In this document: positions 39,865 to 48,938 of the stretch, one piece after another
Layout: each line of letters starts with the position of its first letter
Numbering within the stretch: position 1 is the first letter of the stretch
Assembly: GCF_000372725.1 (NCBI RefSeq)
Contig: NW_005200417.1
Coordinates: 594,105-658,104, forward strand
Source: Emiliania huxleyi CCMP1516
Lineage: Eukaryota; Haptophyta; Isochrysidales; Noelaerhabdaceae
Direction: 5' to 3'
DNA length: 64,000 nt
The notes under the pieces: generated by a model
Databases searched by the model: none
The model's input: only the letters and a program-made list of their open reading frames with translations
Told to the model about the DNA's origin: nothing
Program-made: the position numbers and the translations under genes

Positions 39865-41861
39865 GTGAGTGCGTGCGTGCGTGCGCGTGAGTGCGTGTGT
39901 GTGTGTGCGCGCGTGTGCACGTGCCCGCCCGCCGCGCCTTGAGGAGCGGCAAGCTCATCAGCGTCGCGATGTGGGCCGTCTCGACCGTCGAGTACGGCTC
40001 GATGATCCGGCAGATGTTCTCCTGCTCCGTGAGTGAGCCAGGAGTGAATACTCGGCCGTGCGCACGGCGCGATGCTACGGCAGAGGCTCTCTCTCTCCTG
40101 CAGCAGCATGTCGTACAGCGACGCGAGGTGGCGCTTGATGACCTGAGGAGGTAGGGGCTAGGTGCGGCGACTGCTAGGAGGTAGGGGCTAGGTGCGGCGA
40201 CTGCTAGGAGGTAGGGGCTAGGTGCGGCGACTGCTCCACACGCAGGGCGAGGCAACTCTGGCAACTCCACGTCCAAAGACAGCAGCCGCATGGCATTGTA
40301 AGTGCACGCGCAATGAGGGGGGGGGGGAGGGGGGGGGGACCTTGTCGCCGTCGAGCTCCGCGGCGTGCGCCGCGAGGGCGCGCTCAAAGTCGTGCAGCGA
40401 CCGCTGCTTGTGCGCCTGTCTCGGGCGCGTGGTCTCGGGTGACCTCGGATCATCTGCTAGTGCGATCTCGGGCGATCTCGACCATGTCTCGGCTATTTCT
40501 TGCCTCCGCCACCGCGCTCATCGCCTCGAGCCCCGGCCCCGCGTGCTTTGTCCCCGACTTGCCCGCGATCGTTGCAGCAACCTATTGACATTGATAGAGT
40601 CCTGAGCCCAGCTTTCTTGTCACTTCGCGCCTTGCGGCGCGATCGTTGCGGCAACCTCCTCTGGGCTGTTCATCATGATCTTGCAGAGCAGCATGTACCT
40701 GCAGGAAGAGACGGCGCGTACCAAGAGGCAGAGCCGCGGGATGCGCCATGCTCTTGCGGAGCTCGCACTTGAGGATCGCCTCTGCGCGCGCGTGGCCGAC
40801 CGTCTCGAAGTTTTCAAACGACTCGTAAAAGTAGGAGAAGGCCGTCTTGTACTCCTTCTCCTCGGCGTGCAGCGTCCCCGCCATCGCATCGATCTGCGCC
40901 TGTGGACATGTCGTGGACGTGTCGCGGACGTGTCGCGGACGTGTCGCGGACGAGTCACGGACGTGTGCGCGAGCTCTGCCCGTCGCGTCGGGGTCAATGG
41001 GTAGGGAGGAAGGAAGGGAGGGAGGGAGAGGGAGGGAGGAGGGAGGGAGAGGGAGAGGAATGGAGAATGGGGAGCCAGCCCGGTGAGCCAGTCCCCCCCC
41101 CCCCACACCACCACCACCACCACCACCACCACCACCCCCGCGCGCCTGCAGCATCGGCGGGCAGTAGATCGCGTTGGCCGCCGTCCGCGCCGCCGTCAGC
41201 GCCGCCTTGCTCTTTGGCAGGTTGAGGATAGCAAAGTGGACCTGGCTCTCCACCTGCAGGGCGGCGGGCGGGCGCGGCTCACCCCCTCCCTCCTACTCAC
41301 CGCTCCACTCAACACCTTCCTCCCTCCCAGCCTCCGTGCGTCTGTGCCTCCCTGCCCTGTCCACGTCTCCCGCCTCACCAGGTTGATCTCGACGAGCAGC
41401 GGCTTGTCGTCGAGGCGCTTGACCTCGCGCTGCAGCTCGGAGAGCAGGGCGAGCGCCTCCGTGTACTGCTTCGACTCGAGCAGCAGCGCCGCCAGCCGCG
41501 TCTGGATCCGCTGCCGCAGGAATGAGCGCTTCTCGGCGCGGCACCACTCAATGCTCTCGTTGCAGAGCCGCATCTGGAGCGCCATCGAGTCGGGGATCTT
41601 GGCGACCTCTTCGATGAGCGTCCGCACCACCTTGGCCGTCCGCGCCTTTGGTATGATTGCAAAGAAGGGGCGCAGCGACGAGATGAGTGCCGCGACCTTG
41701 TCGCCTTCGCGCTTGCGCGCGTACAGCTCTCCGAGCTTGTAGATGGCCTGCTCCTTGGCTTTGATAGCCTCGTCGCTGGTGTCCTCCGCCTGGATCGCCG
41801 ACACGAGGGCCGCCTCTTCGGGATCCATGAAGCGGGCAAACGCCGCTGTGGGGCCAGACAC
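39442..41861 (-). CDS. PSMD11: 26S proteasome regulatory subunit RPN6 / PSMD11
   Basis: This PCI-domain lid subunit clamps the lid to the 20S core and the ATPase ring. Nine exons in minus order are 41861-41379, 41253-41146, 40899-40769, 40698-40656, 40581-40504, 40415-40341, 40142-40098, 40021-39938 and 39669-39442. All phases fit and give 424 aa, close to 422 in human. Matches run end to end: [18 protein letters not shown]-like [87 protein letters not shown] and [20 protein letters not shown]. Introns 1, 3, 4 and 6 are GT-AG; 2, 5 and 8 are GC-AG; intron 7 (40022-40097) reads GA-AG. Intron 4 is bounded by an exon-sequence duplication. Introns 2 and 5 hold roughly 10-11-nt arrays, and intron 8 holds a long TGCG microsatellite. 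Housekeeping gene; start ATG at 41861 gives [20 protein letters not shown]. Confidence 0.93.
39782..39915. repeat. (GTGC)n microsatellite in proteasome intron 8
   Basis: A long run of GTGC/GTGCGC units within the 268-nt GC-AG intron of the proteasome gene. Confidence 0.85.
40147..40236. repeat. 30-bp tandem repeat, three copies, in proteasome intron 6
   Basis: Unit GAGGTAGGGGCTAGGTGCGG plus CGACTGCTAG, repeated three times just inside the acceptor of the intron before exon 7. Every unit carries CTAG/CAG acceptor-like trinucleotides on the minus strand. Confidence 0.85.
40902..40969. repeat. 11-nt tandem array in proteasome intron 2
   Basis: Six consecutive units of the GGACGTGTCGC type (GGACATGTCGT, GGACGTGTCGC three times, GGACGAGTCAC, GGACGTGTGCGC) directly at the acceptor side of a GC-AG intron. 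Confidence 0.9.
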
Positions 41862-42611
41862 ACGCAGACAAGAATTTCAGGACGCCGGCTCTCCACACGC
41901 ACGATTCACGACAGACAAGGCAGAAATTTTCCTAATGCACGCGGATACAACTTAGTATGTGTGTGTACGTACACACACGATTCATCTTGGATATGAGGTT
42001 GCCATCCAAGTGCTCAAAGTGCTTGCCGCCGACCGAGCGGCCCGCAGCAGCGCCACGAGGTACGAGGTAGAATATGTTGAAGCGGAAGGCAGCAGTAAGC
42101 AACCGACTCGTCTCTCTTGCTTGCCACAACACATCTTGACTTGTGTGTATCGCGCGCCTTGCGGCATGCGGGGGGGGGGGCATCACTCTCAGTAACGTCG
42201 TCGCGTGCCGCATTTTCTAGCAGGCGACCACGCGCGCGCATCACTCGCAGTAACCGTACTCATCCCCGTCGTCGTAGGCGAGTCCGGTGCACTGTTTTCC
42301 CACGAGGTCTTATTCCGTGATGCGCTTCTCGAATCAAGCTCTCATCTCTCACATTTTCCTCTCGACTAGGGGTCAATCTTTTGCCGCGTACGTGGGCCAG
42401 TGCGCAGTGGCCAAATTTGGACCATGATGGCCAAATTTGACCACGATGAGGCCAATTAAAAGGCCGGACTCGCGGTCACAGTCACACTCGTCCCAGGGTG
42501 GCACTTGCCGTAGCGCCGCAGCGCCTGGGTCGAAAGGCAGGTGCTTGGCGAGCTCCCTTGCCTCCGTCGATATCTAGCAGATATGCTTGCCACCCACGAC
42601 GCCACCTATCT
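41862..42611. other. Intergenic, no supported gene
   Basis: Promoter side of the proteasome gene, with TG and G runs near 42170. Two similar copies of GGCCAAATTTGG/GACC lie near 42405-42450. Nothing coding. Confidence 0.45.
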
Positions 42612-43250
42612 TCACGACCCCTCCCCGGTCTCCCGATCCAGTGCCTCGTACAGGTCCTCGATCGTCTCCGGGTGGAAGCCGCCAAAGGGCTCGCCGTGCT
42701 CATTGGGCAGCCGCTGCGCAAATTCGATGAAGAAGCCGTCCACTGGGCGTGTGAACCACTGCCGTAGCCCAGCACCATCGAGACTCGAGTAGCTCAGGAT
42801 GGGCGTCATCATCTCGAATCCCTGCTGCTGCTGCTGTGCATAGAGTGAGGTAACGTCTGCGCGCGCGTCGACATTGAATGCGACGTGCTGCACCTGCTCC
42901 ACTCCTCCTTCTGGGTTGACGGTGCGGTCAAGCGGTGCGTTTGCTCCCGCCGTTTTGACGGTGAGACCAATCATCTCATCCCACGGATACTCCTCGCAGG
43001 CTCCCGCCACAAGCGCGGTGTGGGAGGCTGCGTACCTGCTGGTGTACCACGTGCCGTGATGCTGAAAGCCGCGCGCCTCCCAACCCTCTATGAAGCGTTG
43101 CTTTTCCTCTGGGGTCGCCACGAAGGTGATGTGGTCGATCTTGGTGATGGCGGGCACATCCGCGCATCGTTTGATGCAGCGGGAAAGCACAGGCGCAACG
43201 CACAGGCCTGCGCGCTCGATTGTGCCCAAGAACCTCTTTCCAGCGGCCAT
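42612..43250 (-). CDS. VOC-superfamily dioxygenase-like protein (HPPD/glyoxalase fold)
   Basis: A single exon of 212 aa from ATG 43250. The vicinal-oxygen-chelate fold is seen from two beta-alpha-beta halves. ITKIDHITFVATPEEKQRFI opens the first and carries a metal-ligand His. VEQVQHVAFNVDARADVTSL opens the second with the next His, and VDGFFIEFAQR supplies the Glu. These three are the iron ligands of 4-hydroxyphenylpyruvate dioxygenase and similar enzymes. RTVNPEGGVEQVQHVAF and FEMMTPILSYSSLDGAGLRQ are HPPD-like in order. It is much shorter than HPPD (about 380 aa), so it is likely a distinct VOC oxygenase. The N-terminal 30 residues may be a targeting leader (MAAGKRFLGTIERAGLCVAP). The substrate is not inferable. 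A GTG-start extension to 43304 is possible but less likely. Confidence 0.75.
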   Translation of the reverse strand: MAAGKRFLGTIERAGLCVAPVLSRCIKRCADVPAITKIDHITFVATPEEKQRFIEGWEARGFQHHGTWYTSRYAASHTALVAGACEEYPWDEMIGLTVKTAGANAPLDRTVNPEGGVEQVQHVAFNVDARADVTSLYAQQQQQGFEMMTPILSYSSLDGAGLRQWFTRPVDGFFIEFAQRLPNEHGEPFGGFHPETIEDLYEALDRETGEGS

Positions 43251-43849
43251 GCTCGCTTTCCCGACGCCGGAAGGTGAACAGAATGGATGTGCTGGCTCCT
43301 TCACAGGTTCTCGAGGTTCTCGAGGTGGATATCCTTTGGCCGCGTTGGGTAGCGAGGATTGGTGTAACCCGAGCCACGGAGGCGTGTTTTCTGACGGCCG
43401 ACCGTCAGTGCACGGAGTTGCCCCTTCTCCGACTGCCCCGGCTAGTTCCCGAGGTCGCGCGGGAGTGACCCCTGCGTCCCCCGAGACCTAGCGCGGGTGG
43501 GTTGGAGGGGGCTCGCCCCGCTCCTCCCCATCGGGCCGCATGAGCGGCCACGCCTCGCAGATTCGTTTCTCGCGCCTGGGTCAGGCGCGCGGGGCATCCC
43601 CCGGGTCGCTCGACCACGGCTGTGGAGCAAGCTCGTCGCGACCGTCGGCAAGGCGTGAGTCATCACCCCTTCGCCGAAGACGCGCGAGTCGTCCGAGATA
43701 GTTGCCGATGCAACTAGGGGGGAGCGTTAGAGACGACTCTCTTTCTCCCAACTGTGAACAGTCGTTATCTGTATATGCGCAGCTATTCATAGCCGCGCCT
43801 GTTGTTTGTGTGTGTATCCGCGCTCTTGGCGCGATTACGAGACTGACTA
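43251..43849. other. Intergenic, contains a dispersed repeat
   Basis: Divergent upstream regions of the VOC and PaaK-like genes. Apart from the dispersed repeat at 43310-43362, I see a CTGTGAACAG motif near 43754 and no coding sequence. Confidence 0.45.
43310..43362 (+). repeat. Dispersed repeat, copy A
   Basis: About 49 bases (CGAGGTTCTCGAGGTGGATA then TCCTTTGGCCGCGTTGGGTA) are identical to the reverse complement of 56637-56690. A diverged piece occurs at 25145-25185. Confidence 0.85.
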
Positions 43850-45145
43850 GTGTGTCGCACTAGTTGTACTTTTCGTAATAGTATTCCGCATTCATTGCGA
43901 GGGCGGACCACTCCTAGCGTGCAGACCGCGGGAGCTGGTGCCGCGGCCAGTGTAGACCTGGCCTGCGCTGTGACGCGCGCTCATCTTCAACGCATTCCGA
44001 GGTTAGCCTCGACGGCCGGGCTGGCCGCCGGGCTCGCTCAGGGCTCGCTCATGAGCACGGTCGAGCCCTCATACACCACAAAGGCTGACCTGCGTGGCAC
44101 GCCGTGGCGAGAGGCGCTTGGCGTGCCCGAGAGCGAGATTGTCCGCTTTCACACCTCTTCGGGCTCGTCCGGCACACCCACCGTCACGGCCTATACGAAA
44201 GGCGACCTCAAAACTCTCGGACGCCTCACAGCACGCACACTGCTGGGGCTGCTCCCGCTGAAGCTGCCACTCTGGCGATGCTATAACGCCTTCGGATACG
44301 GCCTATTCACTGGCGGGCTGTCCTTTGAGGCCGCCGCAGCGCATGCGCGCACGCTGGATGGGCTGCCACCCGTGTGTGTCATCCCCACGTCGAACCTAAG
44401 TGGCTCCGCCAGCCTGGAAGCTGCCGTCGACGAGCATGCTCGACTGCTTCGACTGTTTGAACCGAACGTGCTATTCGGAACGCCCTCGCTCGCCTATGTG
44501 CTCTGGGAGAAAGGGCTGCTCGGATCGTTCAAAGCCATTATCACGGGAGGCGAGCCCAGCAGCTCTGCGCTGCGTGAGCTGCTGCGGGGCTGCGGGCAGA
44601 GAACAGTGATCGAGGCCTACGGCCTCAGCGAGGTCCTCGGACCCGGCGTTGCGCAGAGCTCCAGCGAGCGCGACGAGCTTTTCCTCAACGAGGATGCATT
44701 CGAGTGCGAGGTGCTCGACGAGGGCGGTGATGGCGTCGGAGAGCTTGTCATCTCCACACGCCTGCACGAGGCGACCCCGCGCCGCCGCTACCGCACGGGC
44801 GATGCAGTTCGCGTCGTTAAGGGCGGCGGTAGCAATGACGTGAAGTGCGATCGACCGGGCCGTGCGGTGACGGTGCTCGGAAGGCTGTCGTCAGACTTCT
44901 CCTCAACGTGTGGCGTGTACCTCTCGGAGATAGAAGAGGTGCTCGTCTCGCACGGCTATTCGCCGTGCTTCGAGCTTGCCGACGAGGAACGGTCGCTCGC
45001 TGTCGAGGCGCTTCGCCCTCCCGCCGGCGAATCGGCGCCACCGCTCTTGCAGCTGCCAGAGTGGCTGACAACGGCGGTCCAAGTGAGTGTCGTGGAGGCA
45101 GGTTCGATGCGGCGCTCCTTGGGCAAAAGCTGCCGGAGGCGCTAG
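43850..45145 (+). CDS. PaaK-like adenylate-forming (AMP-binding) enzyme
   Basis: A single exon; the first ATG is at 44051 (364 aa) and the open frame reaches back to 43850. It is an ANL-superfamily member closest to phenylacetate-CoA ligase. The lead-in SYTTKADLRGTPW corresponds to PaaK 'PFTTKADLR', followed by the P-loop RFHTSSGSSGTPTVTAYTKG. YNAFGYGLFTGGLSFEAAAA is a PaaK hallmark, and VIEAYGLSEVLGPGVA is the adenylate-binding Y-G-x-[ST]-E motif. RRYRTGDAVRVV and a C-terminal GVYLSEIEEVL complete the lid region. It probably activates a carboxylic acid with ATP, maybe to a CoA thioester. The bacterial-like, intronless form hints at lateral transfer, which is inference. The N-terminal domain is shorter than in bacterial PaaK, so an upstream exon may be missing. 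Confidence 0.8.
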   Translation: MCRTSCTFRNSIPHSLRGRTTPSVQTAGAGAAASVDLACAVTRAHLQRIPRLASTAGLAAGLAQGSLMSTVEPSYTTKADLRGTPWREALGVPESEIVRFHTSSGSSGTPTVTAYTKGDLKTLGRLTARTLLGLLPLKLPLWRCYNAFGYGLFTGGLSFEAAAAHARTLDGLPPVCVIPTSNLSGSASLEAAVDEHARLLRLFEPNVLFGTPSLAYVLWEKGLLGSFKAIITGGEPSSSALRELLRGCGQRTVIEAYGLSEVLGPGVAQSSSERDELFLNEDAFECEVLDEGGDGVGELVISTRLHEATPRRRYRTGDAVRVVKGGGSNDVKCDRPGRAVTVLGRLSSDFSSTCGVYLSEIEEVLVSHGYSPCFELADEERSLAVEALRPPAGESAPPLLQLPEWLTTAVQVSVVEAGSMRRSLGKSCRRR

Positions 45146-45863
45146 GAGTGCAGTGCACCCCCAGTGCACAACGAGTTTGCGTCGCACCTCGACGACTTAG
45201 CGTCCGAGAATTACTTGCGTGGGTGGCTAAAGTTGCACGACAAGGTCAACCACGTCTGCAAGGCCTTCCCAAGCTACGCAGCCCACGCTAGCGCGTACGT
45301 GTGGTCGAGCGCTGGCTATACACCCACGGCAGATGCTGCCACCGGCTGCCCGCTGGTTCCAGCCTGCTCTAAATTATTAGTCCAGGCGCGCCGGCCAGCC
45401 GCGTCCTTGAGCTCTCTGGCGTACTCTTGTCGTGTTTTTTAGTTGAAAAGCCGATACCAAAATCAAATCTGTCCCGGCATCGCGTATCGCGAGTTCTCTA
45501 ATGTCAGCAACAGTAGTCAGCTCGATGCTGGTGATGTGGTGAACATGAATTAAACTTTAAAACCCGTTACTCAATCTGCCTTATCTTTGCCCTGGCTGCT
45601 CTGGTTTTGGGGAATACTGCCCAGCCGCACCGCGCACGACGATAAGCATAGGGCAGCCCCATGCCTGCAAGCCTACAACGAGGCTATCGTAGCGGGCCGC
45701 GAGGTAGCTGGACAGCGTGGGGCATTCCTTTGAGCTGAACGTGTGGTTCCAAAGGTGCTGCATGCACGCGGAGCCCGCCGTGGACGTCGCGCTCAAAACA
45801 GAGGCAGCAAAGGCCCTGCCACTGCCGTGACGATGGAGGTTCCAGTGCAAACCGGGCTCGAGC
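45146..45863. other. Convergent intergenic region
   Basis: About 700 bp with reduced GC and AT-rich patches near 45430-45570. No gene or repeat that I can support. Confidence 0.4.
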
Positions 45864-47230
45864 TTACCCGCTTGCTTCGCATGCCACGTCGCCCTGTCCC
45901 GATTGGGGCACACGCCACTGGTCCGGCTGCTTCAACGAGTGGCGTGGCTGGTCCGCCAGCCGGGTGGCGAGCGGCCAGCCCACGGCGTGGTGCAGGAAGC
46001 CGTGCACCTCGAGCGGCATCGCAACGTGGAGTTTATCGCGCCACTTCACCCCCCTCTCGCGGGACAGGCTCGGGGTCATGCCACCGCCAGAAGCCAACAC
46101 TGGCGTGGCACAAGCGCGAGTCGTGTTCAGCCAGCGCCGGCACCAAAGGGCGAGGGGCTCGACGTTGACGTGCGGAAGCCTCACCTGACCGGCGGCGAGG
46201 AGTTGGACAAGCCGCTCTCCCGACGAGGCGCCCGAAGCGCGGAGCAGCTGCAGGTAGTTGTATCGTACGCCCGGCGCAAAGCTCAGAGGCCGGTCCGGCG
46301 GGCGGGGGCACGCGAATCCACCGCGCTGCTCCAGCATCTCGTTGACTGCCGCTCGCTCTCGCTCGGGGGCGTGGAACGATACGAACCCCGTCAGCAGGTA
46401 GCGCGCGCCGGCCGTGATGTTGACGCCCTCGTGAAGGAATCGGCCCGAGAAGAGCATCGCGAAGCCCGCCGGGACTGTGAGCGGCTCGCCCGCAAGAGCA
46501 AACAGCGTACCGCCGCCGTCAAACTCTTCGGGGCGGTTGATCTGAACGATGAAGGACTGCGGCGAGGGGGTGGCGAGGGACGCTCATGCAGAGGTGCAAC
46601 GGGCGTGCACAACAGGGGGCACGGAGGAGGGCAGTCGCTCACGAAGCACGTTCCGTCCGCATGTCTGCCGAGAGAAGCTTGCGCGCCGGGCTCGTACTTG
46701 ACAAAGAATGCGTCGTGTACAAGCAGCTGCGACGGCTGGACGCCGAACACCGCCGCCAGCCCTGGCATCAGCCGAGATTGGAGGAGGGCGCTCACCCTCG
46801 CATCGACGAGCGGGAAGCGATACAATTGCTGATCGGTGGTCGGGTGGTGCCTGTGCCGGCCTCGGGACCACACAAAGTCCCGCCGCGTCACCAGCGAGAG
46901 GATCGTGGCGCGAAGCCGCTGCCCCAGCAGCGGCATCACACCCACCAGCCGCATCCGGTCGGGGCCAGAGTGCTCCGCGGATCCGGCCAGGCCCGCGGAG
47001 AGCAGGCCGACGCGCACGGAGCTGCCGTGCGCGGCGACGCTCCCTGCCGCTCGCCACAGGCCAGCCCTGGCGGCGGGACGGACGAACCGCTTCAGCTCTC
47101 TGGCCGGGTGGAAGTCGGGGAGGAGCGAGAGCGGCGGCAGCGATGCCACGCAGGTGGAGCTCCGCTGCCAGAGCAGCAGCGGGAGGGCGAGTGAGGTGAG
47201 CAGGAAAAGGAGTGAACGCGTGCGCCACAT
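45864..47230 (-). CDS. 2-oxoglutarate/Fe(II) dioxygenase, prolyl-4-hydroxylase-like, membrane-anchored
   Basis: Two exons, 47230-46643 and 46556-45864, are joined by an 86-nt GT-AG intron and encode about 426 aa. The N-terminus MWRTRSLLFLLTSLALPLLL is a signal anchor. The double-stranded beta-helix core shows QLLVHDAFFVKYEPGAQASL then GRHADGTCFV, with the iron-binding His-x-Asp. Exon 2 opens with SFIVQINRPEEFDGGGTLF (the 'lN..eFeGGGt.F' strand) and later FLHEGVNITAGARYLLTGFV. That block supplies the distal His and the Arg that binds 2-oxoglutarate. All key residues are present. Such enzymes hydroxylate Pro/Lys in secreted or ER proteins; the substrate here is unknown. The last 130 residues after the core are unrecognised and may include a wrongly read extension. 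Confidence 0.8.
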
Positions 47231-47680
47231 TCCAAGAGATGATACCCAAGGGCGGCCACGAGATGTTCTTTGGTTGCAGCTACAAGACGAAGGATGGAAA
47301 GGCGGGAGACTGCGAGGTGTGAGGTCACGACGCCCCCTCCCCTACCCATCGTGCCAAGCCGGCGCGAGTCCCTGCCTCCAGGTGGGCAGTCTGGTCTCGT
47401 CAGCGGACAAGGTGAAGACAAAGGAGAGCGACAAGTACACGATGTATCTCCTCCCCCCCCTGGGTTAGTTATGGCAGAGAAAGACCCGGTGGGTTTTGTT
47501 TCACCTCTCGGAGGATCAGGATGGATTTGTCGGGGGAAGCCACCCCCATCCGCTGGGCTCCAGAGGGGGGGGGGGGGGGGCGACGGGGGCAGCGGCAGGG
47601 GCGCAGTCGGCTGACACGGTCTTCGTTCAGCTGGGAGGGCGGCGGGCGGCGGCAGCAGCCGGGCGGCGGCGGCCGCGCAC
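47231..47680. other. Non-coding stretch where phytoene synthase exons would be expected
   Basis: The 450 bp downstream of the phytoene synthase exon contain a G homopolymer (47566-47580) and no further conserved sequence. The homopolymer is a likely assembly weak point. Confidence 0.5.
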
Positions 47681-48304
47681 CTCAAAGGGGGTGATGGTCA
47701 GGGCGGGGAATTTGCGGACTGTGTCGGCGAGCGCGAGGTCTATCAAGTCGTACGGCTTCCCCTCCCAGACGTCCGTCAGCCGCCGCTGCCATTCCGTCAG
47801 CTCCGTGCGTAGCGAGGTGCGGTCTGCGCGCGGCTTGTCGACAATGTCGTCCGTCCGGCGGCACCAGGCGTAGACGGCCCACACGGCGCGGGCCTTGTCG
47901 GGCGGGAAGAGCCGCGTCCCCATGAAGAACGTTTTCGAGTAGTGCGCCGTGATCTCGCGGCACAGCTCATACGAGCGCTCGAGCTGCTCTTCTCTCCGCG
48001 CAAGCGCCGCCGGAGACATCGTCTTCTCGTCTAGCGCGAAGCGCTCCCCAGCGGTCAGCGGCAGCGGCGGCCCCTCCGCGTCGGTCGACGGCGCCGCGGC
48101 CCTCCCAGCCCCCGGCGTTGCTCCCGGAGCAACCGTCTGCACCATGCACAATGAGGCGCCACGCCCAGCGCCGCCACTGCCGCCCCGCTCGGCCAGCGCG
48201 ACGCCATGGCGAGAGCGGCCAGACACCGCGCCCGCGACCCACGCTGAGTGCGCTCCGCCCGCCAGGAAGAGCAGCAGCGCTCCTCTGTACCTCTGGTCGC
48301 ACAT
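47681..48304 (-). CDS. PSY: Phytoene synthase, 5' exon only (truncated copy)
   Basis: Phytoene synthase joins two geranylgeranyl diphosphates in the first committed step of carotenoid synthesis in plastids. From ATG 48304 the leader MCDQRYRGALLLFLAGGAHS is signal-peptide-like and is followed by a transit-type region, as expected for a complex plastid. The enzyme starts with SYELCREITAHYSKTFFMGT and RLFPPDKARAVWAVYAWCRR, followed by TDDIVD, the first Asp-rich motif. It then runs to PYDLIDLALADTVRKFPALT-ITPFE. There a GT donor follows (open frame continues to 47627). The second Asp-rich motif and the remaining two thirds of the enzyme are not found before the next gene. Either a truncated duplicate, a misassembly at the G run, or a very distant exon explains this. 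Confidence 0.75.
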
Positions 48305-48462
48305 ACTCTGCAATGGCCCTGCTCGCCGGGCGAGCTCCACAAAACACTCTCGAAGGGGCAAAAATAACGGGTAATACAACTAACTCTACGCGCCATCCTT
48401 TCTACTCGGCTAGTGCACCACACCCCTCTCCTTAAAATCCCTGTGTGGTGGCGGCGTGCCGT

Positions 48463-48508
48463 CCTCCCATCCCTCCCTTGGGTTGTCCGTTTTCTTTCTT
48501 TTTTCTAC
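48463..48508 (-). repeat. Dispersed short repeat, copy 2 (other copy 11449-11487)
   Basis: The reverse complement carries GACAACCCAAGGGAGGGATG preceded by an AAAG-rich run, shared with the copy near 11.45 kb. Confidence 0.6.
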
Positions 48509-48599
48509 TCGCGTCACCATTGTGTCCTCGCCGCATCGTCGACGCCGCGCGCCGCTCGCAGCTGCCATGCCCTTCCCTGCCACGTATTATTAATTGCTC

Positions 48600-48770
48600 G
48601 AGGGACAAGTCCTCACCTAATTATTCATCGCCCGAGGTGATTATCAATGGGTCGAGGCTCTTCACACGTCGGTCCTTCACAGGTGACAAGTCCTCACCTA
48701 ACTAATTGCTCGAGGCTATTCACACGTCGGCCCTTAACAGAGGACACGTCCTCACTTATGCCTTGTGACA
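48600..48770. repeat. Degenerate tandem repeat, about 80 bp, two to three copies
   Basis: Recurring blocks GACAAGTCCTCACCTAA and TCGAGGCTCTTCACACGTCG alternate through the region, with small changes, upstream of the 48939 gene. Confidence 0.7.
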
Positions 48771-48802
48771 CGTGTCGCGGGCTGCGGCGTGCGGGGAATT
48801 CA

Positions 48803-48910
48803 CGCCGGTCGACGACGATAGGCACCCGGCGGGGGCGAAACACGTCGCGCCGGTCGACGACGATAGGCACCCGGCGGGGGCGAAACACGTCGCGCCGGTC
48901 GACGACTGTC
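48803..48910. repeat. 45-bp tandem repeat, about 2.4 copies
   Basis: Units start at 48803, 48848 and 48893 (CGCCGGTCGACGACGATAGG and onwards). The array ends about 30 bp before the ATG at 48939, so it lies in the promoter/5' UTR. Confidence 0.9.
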
Positions 48911-48938
48911 ACGGACTATAAGGCACCTCCCGGGTCGG

